A stretch of 64,000 bases of DNA from Paraspadella gotoi (GCA_051294375.1 CM119267.1:24110111-24174110), one strand, 5' to 3'; counted from the stretch's first letter, positions 12,160-24,608 are shown. Numbers and translations: made by a program. The notes: generated by a model not told the origin, from the letters alone.

Positions 12160-12500
12160 AGAAGATAAGTTAGTGTAGGTTAGATGATACTAGGCATTAG
12201 AAATTTGGATTAGAGTTAAGTTAGAGATAAGGTTAGAGATTTAGGTTAGTGATTAGGTTTAGTGATTAGTTAGAGATTAGGTTAGAGATAAGGTTAGAGA
12301 TTAGGTTAGAGATTAGGTTAGAGATTAATTAGAGATAAGGTAGGGAATATAGGTTAGAGATTAGGTTAAAGATTAGGTTAGAGATTAGGTTAGAGATTAT
12401 GTTAGAGATTAGGTAGAGGATTAGGTTAGTGATTTAAGTTCGAGATTAGGTTAGAGACATTAGGTTAGAGATTATGGTTAAGGAAGTGGTTTTATGGTTA
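12160..12500. repeat. GGTTAGAGATTA minisatellite (left copy)
   Basis: 12 bp unit with small changes, downstream of the tail exon of fragment C. Duplicate of 17800-18185. Confidence 0.85.
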
Positions 12501-12676
12501 GGGTTTAGATTATTAGGGTGAGGAATGAAAGATTAAGATAATTTTGGGTTTGGGGGCACAGATCAAGGTTAAATATTATGGTCACAATAGAGGAACAGAA
12601 AATGGGCGCTTGCGGAGAAGAGAGCCATTTTATCTTTCCCCTTCCCCATCCCTCCTCAAACCTTGAATTGACTCAA

Positions 12677-15210
12677 ATAGAGCTGTCGGCCTCCTCTTCC
12701 TTCTTCCTCCTTCCTCTCCGCATCCCCTTTTCCTCACTCCAGTCCATCGCCAACGCCTCTCGTGTAGTTGATGTTCTTGCGTCCTTTCCCCCGCCGAGGA
12801 TCCCCGCGGTTCCCGGATCGAGTTCCGGTTCCGGTTTCCGCCTGGCGATGCGTCTCGCGTTTTGAGTTCTCGGCTTTGTTTCCCTCCTCCTCCTCCTCCT
12901 CGTCCTCATCACCGTGCCCCAAGTCGGGTTTGAATCCCTGAGGGAAACGAATGTCATCCCCAGTTTGGCCAAAACGACTTTTTCGGTTGTCAATATTTTA
13001 ATCAGTAACAAATTATACCCCTTTCTATTCAAGAAAAGTAGCCTTCTTCTTTGTTTTAATTTGCCCTAACCTTCCATCTTTCTTTCTTTCCTTTCCTTCC
13101 TTTCCTTTCCTTTTCCTTTCCTTATCCTTTGCCTTCCTTTCTTTCCTTTCCTTTCCTTTCTTTCCTTGCTTTGCTTTCCTTTTTTCCTTTCCTTTCCTTT
13201 TCCTTTCCTTTCTTTACTTTTACTTTCCTTCCTTTCCTTTCCTTTCCTTCTTTCCTTCCTTTATTCCTTTTGCTTTTCTTTCCTCCTTTTTCCTTCTTTC
13301 CTTTCCTTTCCTTCCTTTCCTTTCCTTCCTTTCTTTCCTTTCCTTTCCTTTTCTTTCCTTCCTTTCCTTTCCTTTCCCTTCCCTTTCCTTTCCTTTCCCT
13401 TCCTTTCCCTTCCTTTCTTTCCTTTCCTATCCCAATTCTATTCCACAACTAAACCAACAGCTCCCCCACAGCTTCCCCTCTCTCCACAGCCCGACACACA
13501 ACTGTAGATGGCGATGGCGACAGCCGACGCACGATGATGAGGATGAAGAGGAGATCAAGGCGTAGATGATTGGTCGATGGTGGCGACGGGTTCCTCGGTC
13601 GACCCACGTCCACCCTCCACGAGGTCCCGTTTCACGTGCGACGGGGGTTTCCCGCCCTTTCGCGGCTTGGCCCAGTGACCCACGGAAAATGGACCCGGAA
13701 GTTGAGGGGGGGGGTCTTCGTCAGACTTTAAGTTTTCTTTCTTTACTTTTTTTTTCTTTTTTTATTTAATCTTAATTTTTTCTTCCCTTTTTTTCCTCCC
13801 TCCTTTCTCTCTTCCTCCCCCCGACGCTGTCACCCTCATAACTCAACGAAGGGAAAGCGGCAAACATTTTCCGCATCCATCGGGACGAGCGAAGCCCTTC
13901 CCGTACATGAGTCGACGGGGAAGTTGGAAGTCGGCGGGTTCTCCTTCAGCTTGATGTGGGCCATGGGGCAAGTCCGGTGTTCTGCCAGTAGGCGAAGTGC
14001 GTGAGGGTTCCCCTGAGTGGCCTTGTTATTATTGATCTGAAAGACGGAAAAAGATACGTAGTGAAGTGAATCAATATTAAAAATATATTAACATCATAAT
14101 AATTTATTAACAATTAAAGTCAAAAATTAAGTAAAATCATTAATAGCTTTTTCAATGATTCTGGCTTTTCTTTAAATAATTTAACAGGATAAAAGACGAA
14201 GGTTATCATTTTCATTTATGTATCACTGTTTTGTTTATGTATCAATTGTTTTGCATTTGTTTTCTTTGTTTCGTTGAACCTCCGTTTCGGATCCATCAGA
14301 GTCAATTTTATCTGTTTCGTCTGAGCCACGATGAATACATTGGCGACTTTGCATCGCAGGCATTCGCTTTGCTGAAAGTGCTAAGAAAAAAACAAAAATA
14401 TTGCAAAAGATGATCAGAGATGTATAAACTGCAATATTGACGTAAATTATAAAAAAAACCACAGATAGATATACAATTATACATGTATATAGAGCAACGA
14501 GCGGTATACCACCTCCTGTTTAATAGTAAATTTGCTTTCGTTCTTTAACTTTCCATTCATTGTGAAAACGACCATCATGCCGGGAGCTGCTTTTCATCAT
14601 CCGCGCCTAAAACAATTTGAAGAGTCATTTATACATATATATCAATGTTTAAAGAGATAAAAATATTAAAATATAAATATTTGAATGAAAACTACAGACG
14701 TCTTTCAGATTCTTTGGCCTGGCGCAAATCAAAATATCCCGTCGTCTTGTTTCTTGGAAAGTTGAGCTTGACGGGTTTTCGAATTCTAGTCTGTAAGGAG
14801 ACAAAATGCTAGCGGATCCAGATTAAATCGGCTTCATATTCATTTGTTAATGATTTATTGACAGGGTTTCTACACTCTTTTGCGACTTAAAGTTGTACAT
14901 TCAATCGAAAAGCATTTTATTAAAGCTAACTTGTAACCCATCAAGTAAACGTGCAACGGACAATTTGAATCAAAAACTCTGGCGCTTTTTTCTTCACTGC
15001 TCCCTGGGCGTCGTCGTATACGGCGAAGAGAGTCGCTCCGTCCTCTGTGAAGTTTTAATTGAAGAAGTGAATTCACCGATCGTGACTCGTCGCATTCACG
15101 ATCGCCGATGACCCTTTCTAACCCTCGTCGTTCGCCGTTCTTCTACTTCGGCCGGAATAAAGAATTTGGCTGTGAAGGAAAAATCCGTCGTACACTAACT
15201 TTTTACCTAC
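12677..15210 (-). pseudogene. Fragment C: promoterless copy of the 3' half of gene E
   Basis: Near-identical to 18308-20518 and carries the same exons in the same order: lectin-like exons about 15115-15200, 14940-15052, 14716-14795, 14513-14608 and 14276-14371; the Cys segment about 13832-14036; the transmembrane exon about 13560-13690; and the tail about 12677-12930. Many one-base insertions and losses break the frames. One example is the missing T near 14963, which turns the conserved Ile-Asp-Pro-Leu segment out of frame relative to the right copy. No signal-peptide or stalk exon precedes it: immediately upstream lies the duplication junction at about 15322 and then fragment D. It is either a relic of tandem duplication or an assembly error, and is not expected to make a protein as it stands. 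Confidence 0.7.
13075..13435. repeat. (TTTCC)n array, expanded in left copy
   Basis: About 360 bp here against about 60 bp at 18700-18758 in the right duplication copy. It lies between the tail and membrane exons. Confidence 0.9.
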
Positions 15211-15320
15211 GAAAATGATATGTGGTAAAGTGATACTGATTTATGGTAAGAAATACATTTTTACAGTGAAGAGACAGAAATATATTATGAACAGATTCTC
15301 TTCCCAACGACCACATGCTT

Positions 15321-17178
15321 TTACTTCTGTTTGATGAGGATAAATCCGTCGAAGGTTTTGTTGTGATTCATTCTCACGTGAGCGTAGCCTGTGAGATCGT
15401 TGGGTCGCTCCTCCTCTGTGAAGGTAAGGTGGGAGAAAAGCACGGTGAGTGATTGAACTTTCTCTCTCTTCATTTTTCTCTTCTTTTCTCTTCTCCTTCC
15501 TCCCGCATTATGTCTTTTTCTTCCGTTCCTCCCTCCCCAGCCCATCCTNNNNNNNNNNNNNNNNNNNNNNNNNGAGGAGAGAGAGAGGAGAGAGAGAGAG
15601 AGAGAGAGATGAGAGAAAGAGAGAGGAAGAGAGTAGAGAGAGAGAGAGCAGACGAGAGGAGAGACCGCGGAGTGGAGGCAGAGAGAGAGAGAGACGATGC
15701 AGAGAGAGAGAGAGCAGAGAGACACACACTCACTCCTGTCAGAAAAAAAGTGAAGATATATAGTGAGTTTCGTCTTTTTCTTCAATGGAATTTCGACACC
15801 GAAGTGAGCCTTGTGATCGTTGACTTCCTTCACGACTCTGAAAGAAAGTAGAAAAAAGACAGTTAAGACAACGAAAAAACAGACAGACATATGGACAAAC
15901 AGACAGTCCAACAGTTAAAAAGATAGAAACAACAGTTGTCGCCCATGAAGTAAAGGATGAAGAGCGCGACAAGAAGACTAAAACAAAGACAGAGACAGAC
16001 AGAGACAGATCACTTGTCGCCCATGAAGTGACTTTGAACGAGGGACTTCTGGTCCCCTTGAATCCAATTTCCGTCGTCATAGACAGAAAGATTGAAACAG
16101 GCGTCTCTGCGGAAATGGAGGGTGGTGTCTCTCTCTCTCTCTTTCTTTATTCATCTCTTTCTCTGTCTCTCTCTCTCTCACTTTTCTTTCCCTTTTTCAA
16201 CAACGTGATCTTCATATCTATCACGAATCCCGCGTATCGTTTTCCCGACGGCTTCGACCCTACGATCTCCGCGTGTCCGCCGCTGCCGTCGAAGGTAATC
16301 ACGCAATCGATGGGAGAAGCTAAAAGGTAAGGAGTGCGGGTGAGGAAGAGGGGGGGGAGTGAGACGCAGTGAGAAAAAAAGGGGTGAGGAAGAGAGGGTA
16401 TTATTAGTGAAAAAGTTGGGGCGGCAGCTACAATCTATCTCTCTCTCTCTCTCTCTCTCTATTATCTATCTCACCTTTCGGCTTTCTCTCTCCCTCCTCC
16501 CTATCTCACAACCCCCATTCTCTCTCCCTCTTCTTCCCCTCCCTCTCCCTCCCAAATTACGTGCATCAGTAGTGGTGGGTGGCTTCACTCTCGCCGCTTT
16601 TTTGTCTCCAACTTCCTCCGCCAACCGTTTTCGCTTCTCATCCTCTTCCTTCCGCTTCTCATGTTTCGAATTTCGCTTCTCATCATTGAATTTCTGCGCA
16701 TTTTCTTTCGACCTCTGCTCCTCTAGTTTCTGATTCTGCTCCTCTTCTCTCCATCGCTTCTCGATTGTCCGCTGCAATCGTCTCTCAGCCTCGATCTGAT
16801 CGCGTCTCTCGTCCTTCATCCTCCATCGTCGCTCCAATGGCTCGTCCGCCTGCGTCTCGATGCTTCGAGAATTTTTCTCCTCTGTTAACGACCGCTTCTC
16901 ACGACGAAGATTCGAGAAGCGGAAGGACGGGAGGTCGTCGAGATGTTGTCGTCGTTGTGTTTGGGAAAGAGGAACTTGTGGGAGGAAGAGGAAAAAGGAA
17001 GACAGAATATTAAAAAGAAGGGAAAAAGGGATTAAGAGGTGGAAAAAGGAAACTTAACAAAAGATAATATTGAATAAATAAGGGACGGACAGACGGACTT
17101 ACCTCCACCGACATTGGCAAAAGAGACGACGACGAAAATAACAACAACAACAACCAGCGAGAAGGAATTCCGATGCAT
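15321..17178 (-). pseudogene. Fragment D: 5' half of a gene B copy, cut by a stop at the duplication junction
   Basis: Exons in transcript order: 17103-17178 (ATG; signal peptide MHRNSFSLVVVVVIFVVVSF; phase 1); 16561-16881 (a very long charged helix rich in Arg, Glu and Lys, for example QIEAERRLQRTIEKRW); 16182-16319 (DCVITFDGSGGHAEIVG and RYAGFVIDMKITLL, first strands of the lectin-like fold); 16014-16106 (VYDD exon, one base short of the left copy); 15734-15837 (PLKKKTKLTIYLHFF); 15324-15415 (DLTGYAHVRMNHNKTF). In the left copy the last exon ends AAG/GTGAG. Here the donor is replaced by TAAAAG, so an in-frame TAA at 15321-15323 ends the product inside the lectin-like domain. Phases agree for the first three exons and for the 15734-15837 exon. 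If real, this would encode a truncated secreted protein; it may equally be an assembly artefact. Confidence 0.66.
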
Positions 17179-17799
17179 TATTTTCTTTCCATTCTTCTTT
17201 CTTAAACCGTAAACGAAGATTCAAAGGGTAAAACCAGATTTTTTCTCCTTTAAGATTCAGAATTAAAATGGAATCGAGTTTGAAGTTAATTGAAGCGAAC
17301 GAAGTCGGCTTCGTCATATTGATGACTGTTATCTTCCACGCGACAGTGATCACACAATGGCAATCATCAAAGAAAGACACTTGACATATTAAATCTTTTA
17401 AATTTAAATACATGATTAATTTTATTTGAAAGAGAAAAAACATAAAAAAATGAACAAAACTATAATAATTGGATATTTAAAAATTTAAAATAAAATGGAT
17501 AAAATAAAATAAAATATGTATATGAAATAATAATAATAATAATATCAAATAATTTTTCAATTTTTAACAACCGATAAGCATGAAAGTTTGATTTTCTCAC
17601 AATTTTTTTATATCACTAGTCGCTGACCGCAAAAAAAAAAAAAAAATCACAGTTCACTCACACTTTTCGTTTATTTTTTTTTTCCGCATTGACTCTGACT
17701 TTAATGCAAAACAATCGTGGACAATTAACTAAACTGAAATGTAAACAAACACAAAAATGTCTTCTCGGAAAAAATAAAGAGCGTCGATCCGTCGATTCT

Positions 17800-18185
17800 G
17801 AAAGTTAGGGTTAGAGATTAAGTTAGTGATTAGGTTAGAGATTAGGATAGAAATTTGATTAGAGATTAGGTTAGAGATAAGGTTAGAGATTAGGTTAGTG
17901 ATTAGGTTAGTGATTAGGTTAGAGATTAGGTTAGAGATAAGGTTAGAGATTAGGTTAGAGATTAGGTTAGAGATTAGATTAGAGATAAGGTTAGGGATTA
18001 GGTTAGAGATTAGGTTAAAGATTAGGTTAGAGATTAGGTTAGAGATTATGTTAGAGATTAGGTTAGGGATTAGGTTAGTGATTAAGTTCGAGATTAGGTT
18101 AGAGATTAGGTTAGAGATTATGGTTAAGGAAGTGGTTTTATGGATTAGGGTTTAGATTATTAGGGTGAGGAATGAAGATAAGATA
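17800..18185. repeat. GGTTAGAGATTA minisatellite (right copy)
   Basis: 12 bp unit. It lies just downstream of the gene E stop codon, so probably in or beyond its 3' untranslated region. The 12 bp length keeps an 85-residue IRLE-repeat frame open by chance. Confidence 0.88.
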
Positions 18186-18307
18186 ATTTTGGGTTTGGGG
18201 CACAGATCAAGGTTAAATATTATGGTCACAGGAACAGAAATGGGGCGCTTGCGGAGAAGAGAGCCATTTTATCTTTCCCTTCCCCATCCTCCTCACCTTG
18301 ACTTGAC

Positions 18308-20518
18308 TCAATAGAGCTCGTCGTCCTCCTCTTCCTTCTCCTCCTCCTCTTCCCGCATCCCCTTTTCCTCCTCCATCCATGCCACGCCTCTCGTGTAGTT
18401 GATGTTCTTGCGTCCCTTTCCCCGGCCGAGGATCCCGCGGTTCCGGATCGAGTTCCGGTTCCGGTTCCGCCTGGCGATGCGTCTCGCGTTTTGGTTCTCG
18501 GCTTTTTCCTCCTCCTCCTCCTCCTCGTCCTCATCACCGCCCCCCAAGTCGGGTTTGAATCCCTTGAGGGAAACGAAATGTCATCCAGTTTGGGCCAAAA
18601 CGACTTTTCTTCGGTTGTCAATATTTTATCAGTACAAATTATCCCCTTTCTATTCAGAAAAGTAGCCTTCTTCTTTGTTTTAACTTTTGCCCTAACCTTC
18701 CATCTTTCTTTCCTTTCCTTTCCTTTCCTTTCCTTTCCTTTCCTTTCCTTTCCTATCCCAATCTATCCACACTAAACCCACAGCTCCCCCTCTCTCCACA
18801 CCCCCGCACACCTTGTAGATGGCGATGGCGACGCCGACGACGATGATGAGGATGAAGAGGATGATCAAGGCGTAGATGATTGGGTCGATGGTGGCGACGG
18901 GTTCCTCGGTCGGACCCACGTCCACCCTCCAACGAGTCCCGGTTTCACGTGCGACGGGTTTCCCGCCCTTTCCGCCGGCTTGGCCCAGTGACCACTGGAA
19001 AATGGGACCGGAAGTTGAGGGGGGGGGGTCTTCGTCAGACTTTAAGTCTTTCTTTCTTTCTTTTTTTTTCTTTCTTTATTTTATCTTAATTTTTTCTTCC
19101 CTTTTTTTCCTCCCTCCTTTCTCCTCTTCCTCCCCCCGACCTGTCACCTCATAACTCAACGAGGAAAGCGGCAACATTTTTCCGCATCCATCGGGGACGA
19201 CGACGCCCTTCCCGTACATGACGTCGACGGGAAGTTGGAAGTCGGGCGGGTTCTCCTTCAGCTTGGAGTGGGCCATGGGGCAGTCGGTGTTCTGCCAGTA
19301 GGCGAAGTGCGTGAGGGTTCCCCTGAGTGGCTTGTTATTGATCTGAAAGGACGGAAAGATACGTTAGTGAAGTGATCAAATATTAAAATATATTAACATC
19401 ATAATTAATTTATTAACATTAAAGTCAAAAATTAGTAAATCATTAAATAGCTTTTTCAATGATTCTGCTTTTTCTTTAAATAATTTAACGGGATAAAAGA
19501 CGAGGTTATCATTTTCATTTATGTATCACTGTTTTGTTTATGTTATCATTGTTTTGCATTTGTTTTCTTTGTTTCGTTGAACCTCCTTTTCGGATCCATC
19601 GAGGTCAATTTTCTTGTTTCGCTGAGCTCCGATGTAATACATTGGCGACTTTAGCATCGCAGGATTCCGCTTTTGCTGAAAGTGCAAGAAAAACAAAAAT
19701 ATTGCAAAAGATGATCAGAGATGTATAAACTGCAATATTTGACGTAAATTATAAAAAAAACCACAGAATAGATATACAATTATACATGTATATAGAGCAA
19801 CGAAGCGGTATAACCCACCTCCTGTTTAATAGTAAATTTGCTTTCGTTCTTTAACTTTCCATCATTGTGATAAACGACCATCATGCCGGGGAGCTGCTTT
19901 TCATCATCCGCGGCTAAAACAATTTGAAGAGTCAATTTATACATATATATCAATGTTTAAAGAGATAAAAATATTAAAATATAAATATTTGAATGAAAAC
20001 TACAGACGTCTTTCAGATTCTTTGGCCCTGGCGCAAATCAAAATATCCGTCGTCTTGTTTCTTGGAAAGTTGAGCTTGACGGGTTTTTCGAATTCTAGTC
20101 TGTAAGGAGACAAAACTGCTAGCGAGATCCAGATTAAATCGGCTTCATATTCATTTGTTAATGATTTATTACAGGGTTTCTACACTCTTTTGCGACTAAG
20201 TTGTACATTCAATCGAAAAGCATTTTAATTAAACTAACTTGTAACCCATCAAGTAAACGTGCAACGGATCAATTTGAATCAAAAACTCTGGCGCTTTTTT
20301 CTTCACTGCTCCCTGGGCGTCGTCGTATACGGCGAAGAGAGTCGCTCCGTCCTCTGTGAAGTTTTAATTGAAAGAAGTGAATTCACCGATCGTGACTCGT
20401 CGCATTCACCGATTCGCCGATGACCCTTTCTAACCCTCGTCGTTCGCCGGTTCTTCTACTTCGGCCGGAATAAAGAATTTGGCGTGAAGGAAAAATCCGT
20501 CGTACACTAACTTTTTAC
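18308..20518 (-). CDS. Gene E, 3' exons: lectin-like domain, transmembrane helix, acidic Asn/Arg tail
   Basis: Exons in transcript order: 20435-20518 (VYDGFFLHAKFFIPAE); 20239-20353 (ATLFAVYDDAQGAVKKKAPE, then PLHVYLMGYK); 20008-20099 (NFPRNKTTDILICARAK); 19819-19913 (QLPGMMVVYHNDGK); 19583-19675 (MYYIGAQRNKKIDL); 19148-19342 (GTLTHFAYWQNTDCP, then DFQLPVDVMYG and DGCGKM); 18812-18994 (DPIIYALIILFILIIVVGVA membrane helix); 18308-18562 (tail: acidic run, then NRNRNSIRNRG and KNINYTRG, ending DDELY and a stop). Every junction is in phase. The lengths 84, 115, 92, 95 and 93 nt equal those of gene F. The FxGxG strand, stalk and signal peptide are missing here; they fit the exons at 38100-40831. 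This is a type I membrane protein with a ConA/laminin-G-like ectodomain (fold inferred, role unknown). Confidence 0.75.
18700..18758. repeat. (TTTCC)n array, short form
   Basis: Pure short array in the intron between the gene E membrane and tail exons. Confidence 0.9.
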
Positions 20519-21039
20519 CTACGAAAATGATAGTTGGTAAAGTGATACTGATTTATGGTAAGAAATACATTTACAGTGAAGAGACAGAAATATACTTATG
20601 AACAGATTCTCTTCCCAACGACCAACATGCTTTTAGACCCGAAATGACGTTGTCTATCGATTCGTCAGATGAAGGGTTGTCGATTGGTGCCCATTTATTT
20701 TTTTTTTAAATACAGTACAGCCTGGATCAAAAGCGTCAAAGTGCCACGAGCGTGAAATATCTAAATTTTCAAGGCCTTTTATTATTTTATAAGGAATAAA
20801 TAATATGTAATATATATATTATATAATTTACTTTTCAATATTTTTACCTAAGAATATCTAACAATAAACATGAATATTTGTATTTTTATCGGTTCAAAAC
20901 ATATCCAACTATGTAGAAAAAGTCACTTCCGGTTTTACAGCGTCAAAAATGCTCTTGTTTTTCAGGTTTATCAAACTCAAAGAACATTAGCAGAATGATT
21001 ATCCTGTGGACGCAATAATAACAATAAAAGGCTCAGGTG

Positions 21040-21150
21040 CTAAGTCTATAACAATGGTATTTACAAGGTCAAAGGTTAACAATAGAAAGCGAAACGAAGA
21101 GAGAGAGTTTTAAGGTCAAGTTTGAGATTGCGTGTTGTTGTTCGTTCACA
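21040..21150 (-). mobile_element. Solo LTR-like fragment related to the 33834-36185 element
   Basis: The minus strand shares TTTGACCTTGTAAATACCAT and ATAGACTTAGCA with the sequence following the right LTR at 36175-36210. It has no internal region. Confidence 0.45.
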
Positions 21151-21270
21151 ATCCACAATTCTTGGCTTAATTTTCAAATAAATTTTAGAAATCGCTTAAT
21201 TTAGTTGTTATTCCATAACTTATGGAATGCTCTTTCCGCACTGCTCTTGGTTGCGAGTTATGCGAGTTAT

Positions 21271-21930
21271 GCGTCGGTCCGCTCCCCCAATCTTGTTGGT
21301 AGGTTACTTAAATCATGTTAGAACATCGATTTATGATAAATTATGCAAAATGAATTTTGTACGTCCGTCTGTCTGACACATGTCTGTCTGTCAGTCCATC
21401 CCCCCTTGCTCTTGAACGCAATTAATTATGATTGTATGGGGCGATTGACTTGAAATTTTGTATGTGGGTAGGGAAAATGTGTGATTAACTGGAAATCAAG
21501 TTTCGATGGAATTGTCCGAGTGGAAATGAGTTTAAATGGAAAAAACAAAAAAAACCTGTTTAATGAAAATGCAAGATGTATTAATTTATAAATAATATTA
21601 GTTATAATCAATTAGTCAATTAATCAATAATTAATTAATAATCAGTCAATTAATAAATTAATTATTCAATCGATAAATTTATTTCTCAATTAAATCCATT
21701 AACAATCAATCAATCTATCAGTCAATCAATCAATCAAGTAAGTCAATCAATTAATCGTTATCGGCGTTATTGTCGTCGTCGATGCTTTTGTCATGTCAGT
21801 GACAAAAAGACCCAAAAACAAACAAACAAACAAACGGACAATGGCGGATTAAATTAATTGATTAAATAATTACCGCTATTGATCGTGGGGGCAGATCCGG
21901 CATTGTTTGCTCACACTTGATTGACCTGGG
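21271..21930 (+). repeat. Dispersed repeat A (CCGTCCGTCTGTC element)
   Basis: Shares with 42215-43110 the block order AATCTTGT-GGT, AATTATGATAAATTATGCAA, GTCCGTC-rich, TTTCGATGGAAT, GTTTAAATGGAAAAA, a (CAAT)n/(TAAT)n stretch, then GTTATTGTCGTCGTCG and GTGACAAAAAGA. No open frame. Probably a non-autonomous element. Confidence 0.75.
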
Positions 21931-22065
21931 GATGACCGGCTTGGAAGAGAGAGAGAGGAGGTAAGGAGAGAGAGGGAAGGGTTTAGAGAGAGAGACCGAT
22001 CGTAAGTGCACTCAAGATAAACAAATCAAAAAATGAAAAAAACCAAACAAATAGCTGACTTATGA

Positions 22066-22300
22066 AATTGGTACAACCAATATAAAAATTATCCATTCAT
22101 TTAATAATTAAGCTATCTTGCCCCTGACTTTGGACAGGCTTTGGTGGTTTAAGGCCTCCATCACTCTTACAAGATAATGACATAGCAGGTCCGGGCAAGC
22201 TTTCAATCCAGACTCTCTCACGGTCTTGTTTATCAGTGAAGTACTATAATATTTCAACGAATGTTTCAACTGTATGAAAAGACCACTCCATTAAGTATTA
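22066..22300 (+). repeat. Dispersed repeat B copy
   Basis: Starts TATGAAATTGGTACAACCAA, then the ACTTTGGACAGGCTTTGGTG block, and ends in ATGTTTCAACTGTATGAAAA. Uninterrupted form of the element at 5935-6450. Confidence 0.75.
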
Positions 22301-24332
22301 GATCATGGAAAATGCTTTTATACGCTTATATGTTTTTATTTGCCATTCAATATCAGTAAACACATAAATTCATGAAAGAGTTAAAAGCGCAAATGCGCTG
22401 AAAGTTGAGGGGCGCGTGTCCCTCATTGTCATGGACATTGAGAGAGTCTGTTGCATGCAGAGACCACACGTCCCCCCTCCACGCTTCACGTCTTGGCATA
22501 AAAAAAGAATTGATCACAGACTCGAAGCTACAGAATGATATCAACAAATTATGGACTTTGTGGAATCGACATTATCTCCGGTAATTCGGAAGGAGTATCG
22601 AATATCAACCTTTTCTATCAAATTTTTCATTTCGATGAATATATGTGTATTATAACAATGTTCTCTTATGTTGTAAACGGTAGCTGTGGCATGATTTTCG
22701 ACTTTTTAGAAATTTCATACATCCAGGTTTTTCCGCGGACAAGAGCGGACTTCATCAGAGATCCATAGGTTTATTTGAGTTATTTACCTTTTAGTCAAGG
22801 ATTTTCATTGTCACATGAATTTCATTTAAGTCCCGCGTGGCACAGAGCATCATTACCATGACAAGTCCTGATCTGTGAATGAAAGAAACAAGATGGCGGA
22901 AATTAAATGAGACTACGTGAGACAGATGTTCAGCAGTTCCAGCAGGATCAGCGACATATCATAAGGACAGGATCTCGGTGGATATGGGAGGAGCTGTAAA
23001 GTCCAGACGACCAAAACTCAGATGCTCTTTTTGTCTCCCAATTAAGAGAGATATTGACTTTGGTCTCACTGGCTATTTCTTGCGATCATTCGGGATTCGC
23101 CGTTTTCCACTTTTCAGACTAATAAACGTTTATACTATCTAAGAAAAAAGTTTATCACATAATTGTTAAAAATTTTATTTATTTAATATAAAATATAAGT
23201 AAAATATTCTTAATATTTGAGGTGCTTTCCTTTAGAATCGATTATTGCTGGCGTTCATCTGGGTATATTCTTGTACAACGAAATGTTTTTCCACACCTTT
23301 AACTCAATTCTTTTAAGCCCCTCTGTCGATGTTATGTCGATGCTTACACGCTTTCTTCTTTCCAAGAGTTCAAAAGGGTACTTTTATGAACCAAAAAAGG
23401 TGCAATGCCTAAAGCATTGTCAAATTAAAAAAAAAAACTTAATTCGAAATAAAAATATTAAATATTAAAAATAATAATAAATTAATATAATTTTTTTTAG
23501 TTCTTTTCATTTGAGATTAGCGATCTTTTTTTGCCTGTAACTTTTTAATGATTGAGCTACAAAACATAGATAAAAAGCTATTGAAAAAAATATTATTATA
23601 ATTTAAAAATTTTTGATTTTTTTTTAAAATCATATAGATGTTTTGAGTAGATATTCTCTACTAAAAATGTGATATACTTTTTTCCTAGATGGTCATCATC
23701 TGTGCTTTTTATATCATCAGTCCGTTGTTTCTTCTGTGATCATTTGTGTGCTGATACTTTTATTTATTATTAGTTAGCATTTATGCATGTCTGTATGAAT
23801 ATCTATATGCTTGATTATTTTATTAAGGTACTAATTAATATCAACAAGACGCCACTTTTGTTACCTTTCTGCCATAGTATCATTAGTTCCTAAACAACTT
23901 GCATTGCTATTTAGAAGTCTTTGGCAGTGTCATACACTCCAAATAGACGTTCAATCACTGCTTCCGATTTCAGTGGCTGGCATGGAAGCGGGGGAAAATT
24001 GTCAATAGTGTGCCACTGTCAAAATCAGCCGATCTATGGGTACTAAGTTGGATCGAGTAAGAAGTTAAGCTTTACCTCTCGTTATTTCGTTACCAGCCAT
24101 GGACTAAAATAAAAATATTAATTTATGTTTTTATCGCTTTGCGTTTGCGACGATCTTGTAACGCTTTTGCGCATAAGTCGTCTTCGTCGTTGTCGGCGTT
24201 CCAACTTATCGATTAAATTTTGGTGTATGAAGCTGAAAATTTATATACAGCTTCTCATCATTGAAATTGTGGTGAGGACAGTTATTAAATATGTTTTGTT
24301 TACATTTTATCAAACAAAACAAATTTCCTCTA

Positions 24333-24516
24333 TTATTTTATGTCTCCTTCTCTCTCTCTTCCCCAGGCTGATTCATCGAAAAACGAGTCTTGCAGCTTCT
24401 TCTGCTGATTCAAAAACGATTCTCCTGCTGCTTCTGCTGCTGCCTTTTGATATCTTTCTTTTATGGCTGCCTCTGCTGCTGCCCTTCTGATTTGTCCGAA
24501 AACACTATTGGCTTCT

Positions 24517-24551
<35 letters not shown>

Positions 24552-24608
24552 TTTTATTATTAAAAAAAATTGAATTAGGATTGAACTTCGTAAAATTAGG
24601 CATCGCAT
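24333..24608 (-). CDS. Short Ala/Gln-rich open frame inside the gene E intron
   Basis: The frame opens with an ATG and a hydrophobic start (MRCLILRSSILIQFFLIIKT), crosses a (GA)n tract and reads on into a helical stretch (AAAEAAIKERYQKAAAEAA, then FLNQQKKLQDSFF). The layout resembles the signal-plus-stalk start of the family, but there is no clear donor or acceptor and no lectin-like exon nearby. It could be a relic of a family stalk exon or a repeat-driven open frame. Confidence 0.2.

Larger units (their letters stand above)
9376..15320. repeat. Left copy of tandem segmental duplication
   Basis: Matches 15324-20634 from end to end, starting at CTTCTGTTTGATGA and running to the junction near 15322. 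It holds the 5' half of gene B and fragment C. It is about 600 bp longer, mostly through a longer (TTTCC)n array at 13075-13435 and extra copies of a 73 bp repeat at 9985-10320. Differences are mainly single-base indels scattered through exons, introns and spacers alike. Confidence 0.9.
15324..20634. repeat. Right copy of tandem segmental duplication
   Basis: Matches 9376-15320. It holds fragment D and the 3' exons of gene E. The right edge is near ACATGCTTTTA at 20634, the same string that precedes the junction at 15322. The stretch 15574-15722, just right of an N run, is inverted relative to the left copy. Confidence 0.9.

Noticed and set aside
13122-13507. Lys/Gly-rich and Phe/Leu-rich frames
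   Set aside because: Translations of the (TTTCC)n array on both strands.
17898-18155. 85-residue IRLE-repeat protein
   Set aside because: The 12 bp satellite unit keeps a frame open by length alone; the left copy is broken.
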